Origin: CAIXLI01 sp964587125
Lineage (GTDB): Bacteria > Pseudomonadota > Alphaproteobacteria > UBA9219
Direction: 5' to 3'
Assembly (NCBI GenBank): GCA_964587125.1
Contig: CAZPKC010000009.1
Coordinates: 1 to 64,000, forward strand
Length of the DNA: 64,000 nucleotides
The translations under genes were made by a program, and so were the position numbers. The stretch's first letter is position 1, and each line of letters opens with the position of its first letter. Of the stretch, positions 35,202-43,611 are shown piece by piece. The notes beneath the pieces were generated by a model. It had not been told where the DNA came from. It did no database searches and was given only the letters and a program-made list of their open reading frames with translations.

Positions 35202-36146
35202 ATGAATATTCTCGTAACGGGCAGCGACGGCTATATCGGCAGCGGCTTGGTCAGAAAACTGATTGCGGAAGGGCATAAGGTTTTCTGCGTCGATAAAAAG
35301 ATTTTCTATAATCTTGAACAGGACGGCGTTTCAGGCTTTGTTCGCCCTTGCGACGACATCAAGGACGTCACGATCGAGCAGTTAAAACCCATTCAGCATA
35401 TTATTCATCTGGCCGCCATCAGCAACGACCCAGCCGCCGAATTAGACGCGCGTTTAACATGGGAAACCAACGTCCTTTACACGCTTTTTCTCATCGACAA
35501 AGCGGTCAAAGCCGGCGTGCCTCAATTCACCTATGCGTCGTCCGGCTCCGTCTACGGTCTGAAAGAGGAAGCGCGCGTCACGGAGGATTTAGAACTCGTG
35601 CCGTTGACGGATTATAATAAATCCAAGATGTGCGCGGAACGCGTTTTACTGAGCTACAAGGACCGCATCGGTCTCACGATTGTCCGCCCCGCGACCGTTT
35701 GCGGCGTGTCGGCGCGGCAACGGCTCGATGTGGTGGTGAACATCCTGACGTCGCAAGCGTTAAAAAACAAAATCATAAAGTTGTTCGGCGGAGACCAAGT
35801 TCGTCCACACATCCATATGAGCGATATGCATCGCGTGTATCTTGAGATCGTCAAGAATCCGTCTTCTTATCAAGGCGTATTCAACGCCGGCTTCGAGAAT
35901 CTGACGAATAAAACTCTGGCAAAACTCATCGCGCAGTCAACGGGCGCGACGATCGAAACGACGACGTCGAATGACAACCGTAGTTACCGGCTTTGCAGCG
36001 ACAAGTTGCTTGCGGCAGGATTTTCGCCGAAACATTCCGTGGATGAAGCGGTCAACGACTTGACGAACGCCTTTAAAAAAGGCGCGCTAAAGGACGGTCC
36101 CGAAACCCAATCCGTGCAATGGCTAAAGAAGTATTATGGGAAATAG
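35202..36146 (+). CDS. NAD-dependent epimerase/dehydratase (extended SDR)
   Basis: A 314-residue nucleotide-sugar SDR with MNILVTGSDGYIGSGLV at the NAD site, HLAAISNDPAAELD, YASSGSVYG, and the catalytic YNKSKMCAE. The N-terminal and NDP-binding features (VRPATVCGVSARQRLDVVVN, HIHMSDMHRVYLEI) resemble the SDR at 22538-23479. It could epimerise or reduce the activated sugar before ring contraction. It is preceded by a GAGAGGAAAG ribosome binding site and overlaps the next gene by 11 bases. Confidence 0.83.
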   Translation: MNILVTGSDGYIGSGLVRKLIAEGHKVFCVDKKIFYNLEQDGVSGFVRPCDDIKDVTIEQLKPIQHIIHLAAISNDPAAELDARLTWETNVLYTLFLIDKAVKAGVPQFTYASSGSVYGLKEEARVTEDLELVPLTDYNKSKMCAERVLLSYKDRIGLTIVRPATVCGVSARQRLDVVVNILTSQALKNKIIKLFGGDQVRPHIHMSDMHRVYLEIVKNPSSYQGVFNAGFENLTNKTLAKLIAQSTGATIETTTSNDNRSYRLCSDKLLAAGFSPKHSVDEAVNDLTNAFKKGALKDGPETQSVQWLKKYYGK

Positions 36147-37404
36147 GATTTTCTCTTTTCTGAAACGCCGGTTGTCCGGCAAGCTTACGCTAAGTCCTTT
36201 TGTTTCTCATAGACTATTTGCGATGGATGCGGCGTATCTCGCCGTTGCATTCATATCTCCTCGCCTCCTATCGCTTTTTCTTCTGTTGGCGTATCGCGGC
36301 TATTCGCGGCAGCTTGGGATTAGCCGGAAGGCCGCGTTAAAGAACATTTTTATCAGCCCGCCCCAACCTTTTAAAGATTATGAAGCGTATAAGGATGCGT
36401 GGCTCATATCCCCTCGCCCGCACATGCGCGAACAAACCATGCTCAAAGTGCTCGGGCAAAAAATAACCTGCGGCTTTACGATGAACGGCAAGGGTCGGGA
36501 GATGTTCGAGGCAAAAAACATCCCCCTCTTCGATATGCCGTTTGACTGGATAGCCGTATGGCTTTTGATATTGGCAAATTACGAGCCGCGCCGGCTTTTT
36601 ATCCTAAGCGGTCTGGATGACGTATGGTTTCTGCCTTTGAAGCTGCATATGTTTACCGGCCACATTGCCGTCGATTCCTACGATCCGATGGGCGAATATA
36701 TCAAAACTCCTTTACGGCAGTTTCTAACTATTCTGAATTACAAGCTTGGAAAAAATTATATCGTCCGCGACGCGCGTTTTAAAAAGGCGCTCCGCCGGAG
36801 CGACAACCGGACAGCCAATGTCTGTTGGCTGCCGGACGCAACGCCTTTTGACGTTATGGACCGCGCGACGGCGGCGCAAAAATTTCAGGACATCCGGAAA
36901 ATTAAATTCGTAAGCGGCGGATGGGTTACGTCATATGGGGACGGCGGCATCCTCCGGTCGTTCCAGCTCATCCGCGCCTTATGGCCGAACGCGGAAATTC
37001 ATCTTTGCCTGACTCAATTCATGTCTGTGGAGCATCCTTATTTTGCTCCGCTCGTTTCCTTTATGAACGGCCAAGAAGGTTGTTTCGTGCATGAAAATTT
37101 GCAGGGCGACGCTTATCGGAAAATGCTTGCAGACGCCCATGTTGGCGTAAATTTGCACGACCCCAACGTGTTTGGCGAAAAATATACGGAATTCGCCACC
37201 AGCATGATCCGGCGCAGCCCCAGCGCGCGCGTGCTTGATTTTGCGGCGATGGGCTGCGTGCTCATGACGACAAAGGAACATCGCTTCAGCGAGCAGATGT
37301 TTAAACTGTATTCGCCGCATAAAGGGGTGATCCATTTATCTTCGGGCACAAAACCGGAGGAATTAACCGATCTTTTCCGTGTTCTTCAGGAGCGCTGCTC
37401 ATGA
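36136..37404 (+). CDS. Probable glycosyltransferase, GT-B type
   Basis: A 422-residue protein with weak similarity to known families. A hydrophobic segment near residues 28-55 (MDAAYLAVAFISPRLLSLFLLLAY) may anchor it to the membrane. The C-terminal half looks like a GT4 donor domain: KFVSGGWVTSYGDGGILRSFQLI near residue 255, ADAHVGVNLHD and SARVLDFAAMGCVLMTT near residue 360. The N-terminal half has no motif I recognise. Its overlap with the SDR and HAD genes places it in the cassette, as the likely transferase for the sugar made there. Confidence 0.6.
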   Translation: MGNRIFSFLKRRLSGKLTLSPFVSHRLFAMDAAYLAVAFISPRLLSLFLLLAYRGYSRQLGISRKAALKNIFISPPQPFKDYEAYKDAWLISPRPHMREQTMLKVLGQKITCGFTMNGKGREMFEAKNIPLFDMPFDWIAVWLLILANYEPRRLFILSGLDDVWFLPLKLHMFTGHIAVDSYDPMGEYIKTPLRQFLTILNYKLGKNYIVRDARFKKALRRSDNRTANVCWLPDATPFDVMDRATAAQKFQDIRKIKFVSGGWVTSYGDGGILRSFQLIRALWPNAEIHLCLTQFMSVEHPYFAPLVSFMNGQEGCFVHENLQGDAYRKMLADAHVGVNLHDPNVFGEKYTEFATSMIRRSPSARVLDFAAMGCVLMTTKEHRFSEQMFKLYSPHKGVIHLSSGTKPEELTDLFRVLQERCS

Positions 37405-38006
37405 AAATCGGTCTTGATCTGGACAACACGATCGTCGATTGCGATGCCTTGTTTCAACGGCGGGCGGAACAATTGCTTGGCCGGTCGCTTGACGGGCGCG
37501 CGCGTGAAGATATACGCCGTCTCGTGCGCGAAACTCTCGGCGATCCTTGCTGGACGCAGATTCAGGCCGAAGTCTACGGCCCTCTCTATCAAGAATGTCC
37601 GCCCTTCCCTCAGGCGCTTGAAACGATCGCAAAAATCGCCCGTTGCGCGCATACGCCGGAAATTTTTATTATCAGCCACAAAACGGTTACGGATTCGGCA
37701 GGAAAAAAGTATAAGCTCCGCGACTATGCGCGGAAATGGGTTGCGCGCCATTTGATCGGCGAGCAAACGCGCCTAAGCGACGCGCACGTGTTTTTTACGG
37801 AGACGATCGAGGAAAAACGCCATATGATCGTGGACATGGCGTGCGATGTTTTCTTCGATGACCTTCCCTCCATCATTCTGCCGTTACAGGATATAATCCC
37901 TCATGCCGTTTTATTCAGCCGATCCTCCGCCGACAATCATCCGTTGAAAACATCCGTTCATGTATGCGACTGGCCGGCCTTTGGAGCCTTTATTTGCAAT
38001 GGATAA
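37401..38006 (+). CDS. HAD-superfamily hydrolase
   Basis: A 201-residue HAD protein. The nucleophile motif is GLDLDNT with Asp6 and Asp8; motif II is the Ser in IISHKT; a conserved Lys lies near EEKRHM; motif IV is FFDDLPS. The spacing fits a small phosphatase with an alpha-helical cap. In the cassette it could act as a GmhB equivalent, removing the distal phosphate of a sugar bisphosphate before activation, though it lacks the zinc-binding cysteines of GmhB. Starts in an ATGA overlap with the upstream gene. Confidence 0.75.
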   Translation: MKIGLDLDNTIVDCDALFQRRAEQLLGRSLDGRAREDIRRLVRETLGDPCWTQIQAEVYGPLYQECPPFPQALETIAKIARCAHTPEIFIISHKTVTDSAGKKYKLRDYARKWVARHLIGEQTRLSDAHVFFTETIEEKRHMIVDMACDVFFDDLPSIILPLQDIIPHAVLFSRSSADNHPLKTSVHVCDWPAFGAFICNG

Positions 38007-38967
38007 CGCAGAAATTATCCGGGATTTGACGCGGCATTTCGGGGAAGGAAATTTCTCTCCCCTTCCGGGACGTGGCAACAGCCGCGTCGGCACATGGACA
38101 TCCAATCAACGCTCTTTCGTCAAAATCTATCCGGATGACGGCACATGGGACCGTCGGGCGACCGAAAAACGCGTCCTTGAACATTATAGCCGCAACGGCA
38201 TAACGGCAATTCCCCGGATTCTTCATAGCGATGCGGCGCTGAATTACAGCGTTTTCAGCTATATCGACGGCACGCCGGCCTATACCCTCACCGCCGATCT
38301 TTTTAATCAAATCCAGGCGTTTCTGCGCAGCCTCATGACGCTGCCTTGCGTCGATGGCTATACGCACCCTGCCAAAGAAGCCTTTTTCCATACCTCTGAA
38401 TTGAAAGCGCACATTAACCAGCGGCTCGCGGCCCTGCGCGCCATCGATGACCCTCTTTTGCAAGATTATTTGCACCGGAGAATCGACGCGTATTTTGCGG
38501 AAGTAGGCTACGACCGTTTTCAGGATGTCTCCTGCGGAGAGCGCGTGATTATCAGTCCCTCCGATTTTGGCACGCATAACAGCATGCTCGCGCCCGACGG
38601 AAAGCTCTCTTTTATAGATTTTGAGTATGCGGGCCGCGATTCGATGTTCAAATTGCTCGGCGATATCTACTGGCATCCGGGGAGCAGTTTATCGCTGGCG
38701 CAACGCATTTCCTTGATAACCCCTTATTTGTTAACCTCTCAGGATCAAACAATTTTCAGGAACGTTCGCTTGTTGATGGGGCTCAAATGGTCTTTATTAT
38801 TGCTAAACGAATTTATTCCTTTTAATTTGCGAAAACGCATCGTCGCAGGCGCAGAACCGGTCGATAGTCAAAACGTCAAACAACAACAGATCGAAAAATC
38901 CGTTCGGATTCTGGAAAAGGTAACAAGTGACTGGCAAGGCAAAATTAAAGAATTCGGTTTCCCCTAA
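37999..38967 (+). CDS. APH-like phosphotransferase (sugar or small-molecule kinase)
   Basis: A 322-residue protein with the protein-kinase-like APH fold. RSFVKIYPDD carries a candidate ATP-binding Lys. The Brenner-type catalytic loop is ISPSDFGTHNSML near residue 190, followed by the metal-binding LSFIDFEYAGRD. The usual HGD is PSD here, a common variant. The start at 37999 overlaps the HAD stop by eight bases. Neighbours suggest that it phosphorylates a sugar at C1 or another hydroxyl in the same pathway. Antibiotic resistance is unlikely in this context. Confidence 0.75.
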   Translation: MDNAEIIRDLTRHFGEGNFSPLPGRGNSRVGTWTSNQRSFVKIYPDDGTWDRRATEKRVLEHYSRNGITAIPRILHSDAALNYSVFSYIDGTPAYTLTADLFNQIQAFLRSLMTLPCVDGYTHPAKEAFFHTSELKAHINQRLAALRAIDDPLLQDYLHRRIDAYFAEVGYDRFQDVSCGERVIISPSDFGTHNSMLAPDGKLSFIDFEYAGRDSMFKLLGDIYWHPGSSLSLAQRISLITPYLLTSQDQTIFRNVRLLMGLKWSLLLLNEFIPFNLRKRIVAGAEPVDSQNVKQQQIEKSVRILEKVTSDWQGKIKEFGFP

Positions 38968-38995
38968 AATATCCGCAAAAAAAGCGGATTATCGG

Positions 38996-40480
38996 ATGTG
39001 CGATAAGAAGATATTGAACGCGCAAGGACTTTCGGCCCTCCGTCGGGCCAACAAAAATAAAAAAATCGGCTTGTGCCATGGCGCGTTCGACATTATCCAC
39101 ATCGGCCACATCGAGCATCTGGAAGAAGCCAAATCTAAATGCGATGTCCTCGTCGTCAGCCTGACAAGCGACACGTTTATCCGCAAGCATCCGCACGGAA
39201 CTTACCATTCCGCATCTCAGCGCGCGCAGCTCTTAAGCAACCTGCTCATGGTCGATTACGTCTATATCGACCACAACAAGGAAGCGCTTGAGGTGCTCAA
39301 ACATTTAAAGCCCGATTACTATTTCAAGGGCGTCGATTATAAAGACCAAATTGAATCGAATCCCGCCCTGAAGCGCGAGGTTACGGCGTGCAGGAAGAAC
39401 GGCGGCGACATCGTTTTCACGCAAACGATCAAGCACAGTTCGACTTATCTGCTTAATAATTTTTTGGATGCGAAACGCATCGCCATCGGCGACTACATTA
39501 AAAAGTACGATATCCGCGCCGACGATCGATATATCGACGGCATTTATCGCGCGCTTTCATCCGCCGACATTTTGCTTCTGGGCGAAGCCATCATAGACGT
39601 TTACACGTACGGCAATCTCACCGGCCTATCGAGCAAATATACCGCGCCCTCCTTTCTGGAAAGCAGCACGAAAGTGATGGCGGGCGGGACGTTGGTGCTC
39701 ATCCCGTTTCTCGCGGACTACGTCAAAAAAGTCACCGCCGTCGTGCCCGAAAACTACGTTCAGATGGGTTTTTACAAAACCCGCCCCAACGTCGCGTTGA
39801 AAGCGCAGCGTTTTCCCTTTGTCGAGAAAACGCGTTATATCTCCGCGAAAAAAAGGGAACGCCTGTTCGAAACGGTGCGCTTTATCCAGGGCGAAAAATT
39901 CGCCGTGGCTGAAACGATCGATGCGCTGGTGCGCGACAAAAATCATTCCGCAGTTTTAGTCTATGATTTCGGGCATGGATTCTTTGACGGCGCGAAGCTT
40001 ATGGAAGCCAAGCCCGACCATTTTTACGCCATTAACGTGCAGGCGAATTCTTCGAACTATCCCTTTAACGACGTATGCAAATATAAGAATTTCAGCCTTG
40101 TCACTATCGACGAACGCGAACTGCGCCTTACGCTTCGCGACAATAAATCGGGCGTCGAAGACCTCATCGAGCGTTTTTTTGAAACATCGCCGATGTCCGA
40201 AAAAGCTTATTATTTTTTCACGCTCGGCGAACGCGGCGCGTGGTGCTATCACAAGAACAAGCGCATTTATTGCCCCGCGCTTGTGTCCAGCGTCGTGGAT
40301 GCGACGGGTAGCGGCGATGTGTTTCATGCGATTGCATCGATATTTATCGTGTCGGGCATCGATATCGGAACGACCCTGTTTTTTGCCAGCCTCTATGCGG
40401 GACTTTACGCGCAGGTGGAGGGGCATGACGGCAACGTCACCAAAGATCAGGTCACGCGCGCCATCGCCTCAATGCAGTAA
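38996..40480 (+). CDS. Fused nucleotidyltransferase and PfkB-type sugar kinase (HldE-like, reversed order)
   Basis: A 494-residue bifunctional protein. The N-terminal domain is a cytidylyltransferase-like NTase: GLCHGAFDIIHIGHIEHL with HIGH at residues 35-38, then the YFKGVDYKD segment. The C-terminal domain is a ribokinase/PfkB kinase ending with VVDATGSGDVFHAIAS, whose catalytic Asp is residue 441. HldE has the same two activities, but with kinase first. The natural reading is phosphorylation of a heptose 7-phosphate at C1, then nucleotidyl transfer. GTG at 38927 is an alternative start, overlapping the kinase gene upstream. Confidence 0.85.
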   Translation: MCDKKILNAQGLSALRRANKNKKIGLCHGAFDIIHIGHIEHLEEAKSKCDVLVVSLTSDTFIRKHPHGTYHSASQRAQLLSNLLMVDYVYIDHNKEALEVLKHLKPDYYFKGVDYKDQIESNPALKREVTACRKNGGDIVFTQTIKHSSTYLLNNFLDAKRIAIGDYIKKYDIRADDRYIDGIYRALSSADILLLGEAIIDVYTYGNLTGLSSKYTAPSFLESSTKVMAGGTLVLIPFLADYVKKVTAVVPENYVQMGFYKTRPNVALKAQRFPFVEKTRYISAKKRERLFETVRFIQGEKFAVAETIDALVRDKNHSAVLVYDFGHGFFDGAKLMEAKPDHFYAINVQANSSNYPFNDVCKYKNFSLVTIDERELRLTLRDNKSGVEDLIERFFETSPMSEKAYYFFTLGERGAWCYHKNKRIYCPALVSSVVDATGSGDVFHAIASIFIVSGIDIGTTLFFASLYAGLYAQVEGHDGNVTKDQVTRAIASMQ

Positions 40481-40504
40481 TCGTGACTAAAAAGGATTCC
40501 CACC

Positions 40505-41650
40505 ATGAACTCCTTGTTCCAGCTGATTAAACGGTCCCAATCTTACGTAGGCCGTATCCGGAAAAAATTAAAATCCCCCCTCTTGCAGAGTGGGTTGCCC
40601 ATTCCAAACTTTTGGGAACCAAACTACTGGGAACCGACCGTTGCAATTGCGTTGCGGGATTACTGCCGTCCGGGCGATGTTGTCTTCGACGTAGGCGCAA
40701 ACGCGGGCGGGTTGTCACTCATCATGTCGCGCCATGTAGGCCCTAGGGGTGTTGTGTGCTCCTTCGAGGCAAGTCCGCGCATTATTGATAAAACCCAATA
40801 CAATTTGGTGAACGCGGGCTGCGCAAATGTCTATCTCTATCAACGCGCCGTTTATCATAAGTCGAATGAAGTAGTCACTCTGTACCCCGGAACGCATCTC
40901 AACGATTCCATTTATAACGATAGCGGAGCGGAAGGCGGAACGACATATAAGGTCGAAACGTTGGCTTTGGACGATTTTGTCGCCGCTACCGGGCTTATGC
41001 CGAAGTTCATAAAAATGGACATTGAGGGCGCTGAATTCGACGCTCTTAAGGGCGCGATAAAGATTCTTGCGGAAGGTAAACCCGGCCTTATCTTGGAACA
41101 AAGTCCGAGCGATATGCGTTGCCATGCGCTTCTGTCCGAAGCCGGTTATGTGGCAATCGATTTAGCAAACTATAGACGGATCAACAACGCGAACGATTTC
41201 GATCCAAACGTCGGGGTTGCAAACGTTTTGTTTGTTCACAAAGATAAAGCAGATAAGGATCCTTACGTTAATGCAGGGGCGCCGAGCGTCATCTCACGTT
41301 TGTTTCCTGAAGAATTTATCCGCCAGCCTAACGGCAGTTTGGCTCTGGCCAGTTTTCTTGAACTTCCCCCGGGTCGTTATATCTGCAAAGCGGATTTTAC
41401 GGCGAGCGGAACCGGTAACGAGATTTTTGCGGGAATCGACAGCGATCGCAGCCGACTTCATCGGTACCATACCTATACCCAGTTTATGGCATCAAGCTAT
41501 CGCGATTGGGTTTTTTCAATTAACATCCCAACCAAAGTGACCCCTTACATTCAGTTCATCAAAGGCGAGGATAAAAGCCTGAACTGGAAGGGCGCGGTAA
41601 TCTATCGTTACCCAAGTTTCGACAATATTCCTCCGCCAATTATTTATTAA
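40505..41650 (+). CDS. FkbM-family methyltransferase with extra C-terminal domain
   Basis: A 381-residue protein. Residues about 50-240 are the FkbM methyltransferase: VVFDVGANAGGLSLIMSRHV near residue 59, VCSFEASPRII, and FIKMDIEGAEFDALKG near residue 161. Residues about 255-381 form an additional beta-rich segment (LELPPGRYICKADFTASG, IQFIKGEDKSLNWKGAV) that may be a small carbohydrate-binding or structural module. FkbM enzymes O-methylate sugars, often the chain end. It is the last gene of the polysaccharide locus, ten bases before the tRNA fragment. Confidence 0.82.
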   Translation: MNSLFQLIKRSQSYVGRIRKKLKSPLLQSGLPIPNFWEPNYWEPTVAIALRDYCRPGDVVFDVGANAGGLSLIMSRHVGPRGVVCSFEASPRIIDKTQYNLVNAGCANVYLYQRAVYHKSNEVVTLYPGTHLNDSIYNDSGAEGGTTYKVETLALDDFVAATGLMPKFIKMDIEGAEFDALKGAIKILAEGKPGLILEQSPSDMRCHALLSEAGYVAIDLANYRRINNANDFDPNVGVANVLFVHKDKADKDPYVNAGAPSVISRLFPEEFIRQPNGSLALASFLELPPGRYICKADFTASGTGNEIFAGIDSDRSRLHRYHTYTQFMASSYRDWVFSINIPTKVTPYIQFIKGEDKSLNWKGAVIYRYPSFDNIPPPIIY

Positions 41651-41660
41651 CCCAAAATAC

Positions 41661-41687
41661 TGGAGCGGTGATGGGAATCGAACCCCC
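41661..41687 (-). repeat. tRNA-Gly 3'-end fragment (att-like repeat)
   Basis: The plus strand at 41661 repeats the first 26 bases of the complement of tRNA-Gly found at 41741 (CCA, acceptor 3' strand and T-arm), with one deleted G and a divergent last base. It is directly followed by a very GC-rich hairpin (GCGCGC GAAG GCGCGC at about 41688-41703). The copy lacks the rest of a tRNA. It is either a remnant att site of an integrated element or a decayed tandem tRNA. Confidence 0.6.
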
Positions 41688-41740
41688 GCGCGCGAAGGCG
41701 CGCGAAAAATTAGGTTTGGGCTTGAAAATAGTCTGGAAAA

Positions 41741-41814
41741 TGGAGCGGGTGATGGGAATCGAACCCACGTGACCAGCTTGGAAGGCTGGGGCTCTACCAT
41801 TGAGCTACACCCGC
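41741..41814 (-). tRNA. tRNA-Gly (anticodon UCC)
   Basis: Read on the minus strand: acceptor GCGGGTG pairs with CACCCGC, the D-arm includes TAGCTCAATGGTAGAGC, the anticodon loop CTTCCAA gives UCC flanked by CCAGC/GCTGG, and the T-arm carries GGGTTCGATTCCC. The 3' CCA is encoded after discriminator U. Total 74 bases. A TATAAA lies about 17 bases upstream of the 5' end and may be its -10 box. Confidence 0.96.
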
Positions 41815-41884
41815 ATTTTTTGCGTCCGCTTTTATATCAACGACCCGCGATTTAGCGAAGAAAAATCTTATGCCCTGTTTATGC

Positions 41885-43585
41885 CTATTTTTTCGCTTTT
41901 TTCTTGGCTTTCAGGGTAGAATCGTCGTCTTCGATCAACAAGCTCTCCGCCGCTTGCCGCGCGGCATCGGTCACTTTGGCTCCCGCCAGCATGCGGGCGA
42001 TTTCCTCGCGGCGGGAGGTTTTGTCCAGAACTTCGGCTTCCGTCACGGTTTGCTTTCCCAAGACGCGCTTGGTGACGCGCAGATGGTTCGTTCCGCGCGC
42101 GGCAACTTGGGGGCTATGAGTCACAACCAGAATTTGCACATCCCTAGCCAAACGAGCCAGACGCTCGCCGACGGCAGAGGCAACCGCGCCGCCTATGCCC
42201 GCATCCACCTCGTCAAAGACAAGAACGGGCACGGGATCGGCCGCGGCAAGAACCGTTTTGAGCGCAAGCATGAAACGCGCAAGTTCTCCGCCGGATGCGA
42301 TCTTTTGCAAAGGCCCGGGCGCAGCGCCGACATTGGTCGAAGCGAGAAACGCCACGCGATCAACGCCCTCTTCCCCCCATTGTTCTTCAGGCAATTGTGA
42401 AATATCGATTATAAACTCGGCGCGTTCTAATTTAAGCGGCGGCAATTCTTTCCCTATTTCTTTTTCCAGCTTCGACGCCGCCGTTTTACGTTCCGCGCTT
42501 AAATCTTCTGCTAATTTAACGTAAAGTTGCCGCGCTTGAACCGCAGCTTTCGCCAGTATAGAAACTTGCCCGCTTTCGTCCCCCAGCAAAGCCAGCCGAT
42601 CCTTCAAATCTCTCAAAACATCGGGCAGTTGCTCAACTTGCACGTTATGTTTGCGCGCGGCTGCGCGCAACGCGAACAGGCGTTCCTCGATATTTTGCAG
42701 GGCATCCGGCCGGGCATCAAGCGTCGCCATAAACCGCGATAATCGCTGGCTGGCTTCCGCGGTTTCATTGAGGGCGCTATCGATTGAAGCAAGAAGGTCG
42801 GGCAATTCCGCGGCCTTATCCGATACGCGCGCGACAGCTTTTCCGGCTTGCGATAATAAAGCAATCGCGCCGCGTTCGCCATCCAAGGATACCGTCGCCG
42901 CGTTCATCGCTTCGAGAATCTTCTCCCGATGCTGAAGTTGCGTGCGTTGGGACGCCAGAGCATCGGCTTCGCCCGCCTGCGGCGCGAGGTCTTCAAGCTC
43001 CGTCACAGCGGCGCGAAGAAATTCTTCTTCAGCGCGGCTGCGTTCGCTTGCGGCCTTTGCGTTTTCGGCTTTTTCCGCCGCGTCTTTCCACGACTTGAAA
43101 GCGCTTGCCGTTTTCCGCCGCAGGTTTTGCGCTTTTGCAAAAGCGTCCAGAAGCCCGCGATGCGTCGCCGCGTTCAGAAGCCCGTGCGCCTCGAATTGTC
43201 CGTGGATTTCCAGAAGACTTTCGCCGAATTGCTTCAAAAGGCCGACGCCTATCGGCTGATCGTTGAAAAAGGCGCGGCTTTTGCCGGACGCGTCGATGAC
43301 GCGGCGCAGAATGACGGGATTTTCCACGTTCAGTCCCTGCGCTTCAGCCAGCGCAAAAACGGCGTGATCGCCTTTCAAATTAAATTCCGCCGCGACCGAA
43401 GCCTGTGAAGCCCCTGCCCTGACAAGCGCCGCATCGCTGCGCTCGCCCAAAGCCAAGCCGAGCGCGTCGAGTACGATCGATTTTCCCGCGCCGGTTTCGC
43501 CCGTGAACACGTTCAACCCGCGCTCCAGCGGCAGCGCCAGCTTTTCGATCAGCACCACATCATGAATGACGAGGCGGGTGAGCAT
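41885..43585 (-). CDS. recN: DNA repair protein RecN
   Basis: SMC-like ATPase of 566 residues that acts in double-strand break repair. Walker A is GETGAGKSIVLDALGLALG near residue 31. The middle is a long coiled coil with a short hinge, and the C-terminal half has the signature ASGGELARFMLALKTVL with Walker B VLVFDEVDAGIGG. It follows bamD at a 26-base distance in the order lpxC-bamD-recN. In many alphaproteobacteria ligA follows recN; here the tRNA and the polysaccharide locus follow instead. Confidence 0.96.
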   Translation of the reverse strand: MLTRLVIHDVVLIEKLALPLERGLNVFTGETGAGKSIVLDALGLALGERSDAALVRAGASQASVAAEFNLKGDHAVFALAEAQGLNVENPVILRRVIDASGKSRAFFNDQPIGVGLLKQFGESLLEIHGQFEAHGLLNAATHRGLLDAFAKAQNLRRKTASAFKSWKDAAEKAENAKAASERSRAEEEFLRAAVTELEDLAPQAGEADALASQRTQLQHREKILEAMNAATVSLDGERGAIALLSQAGKAVARVSDKAAELPDLLASIDSALNETAEASQRLSRFMATLDARPDALQNIEERLFALRAAARKHNVQVEQLPDVLRDLKDRLALLGDESGQVSILAKAAVQARQLYVKLAEDLSAERKTAASKLEKEIGKELPPLKLERAEFIIDISQLPEEQWGEEGVDRVAFLASTNVGAAPGPLQKIASGGELARFMLALKTVLAAADPVPVLVFDEVDAGIGGAVASAVGERLARLARDVQILVVTHSPQVAARGTNHLRVTKRVLGKQTVTEAEVLDKTSRREEIARMLAGAKVTDAARQAAESLLIEDDDSTLKAKKKAKK

Positions 43586-43611
43586 TATGAATCGGTTCCT
43601 GTGTAAATCGT

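Noticed and set aside
37999..38967. Aminoglycoside resistance gene
   Set aside because: APH fold only; its overlap with sugar genes argues for a metabolic kinase.
42929..43408. 159-codon plus-strand ORF
   Set aside because: Antisense to recN and without recognisable protein features.
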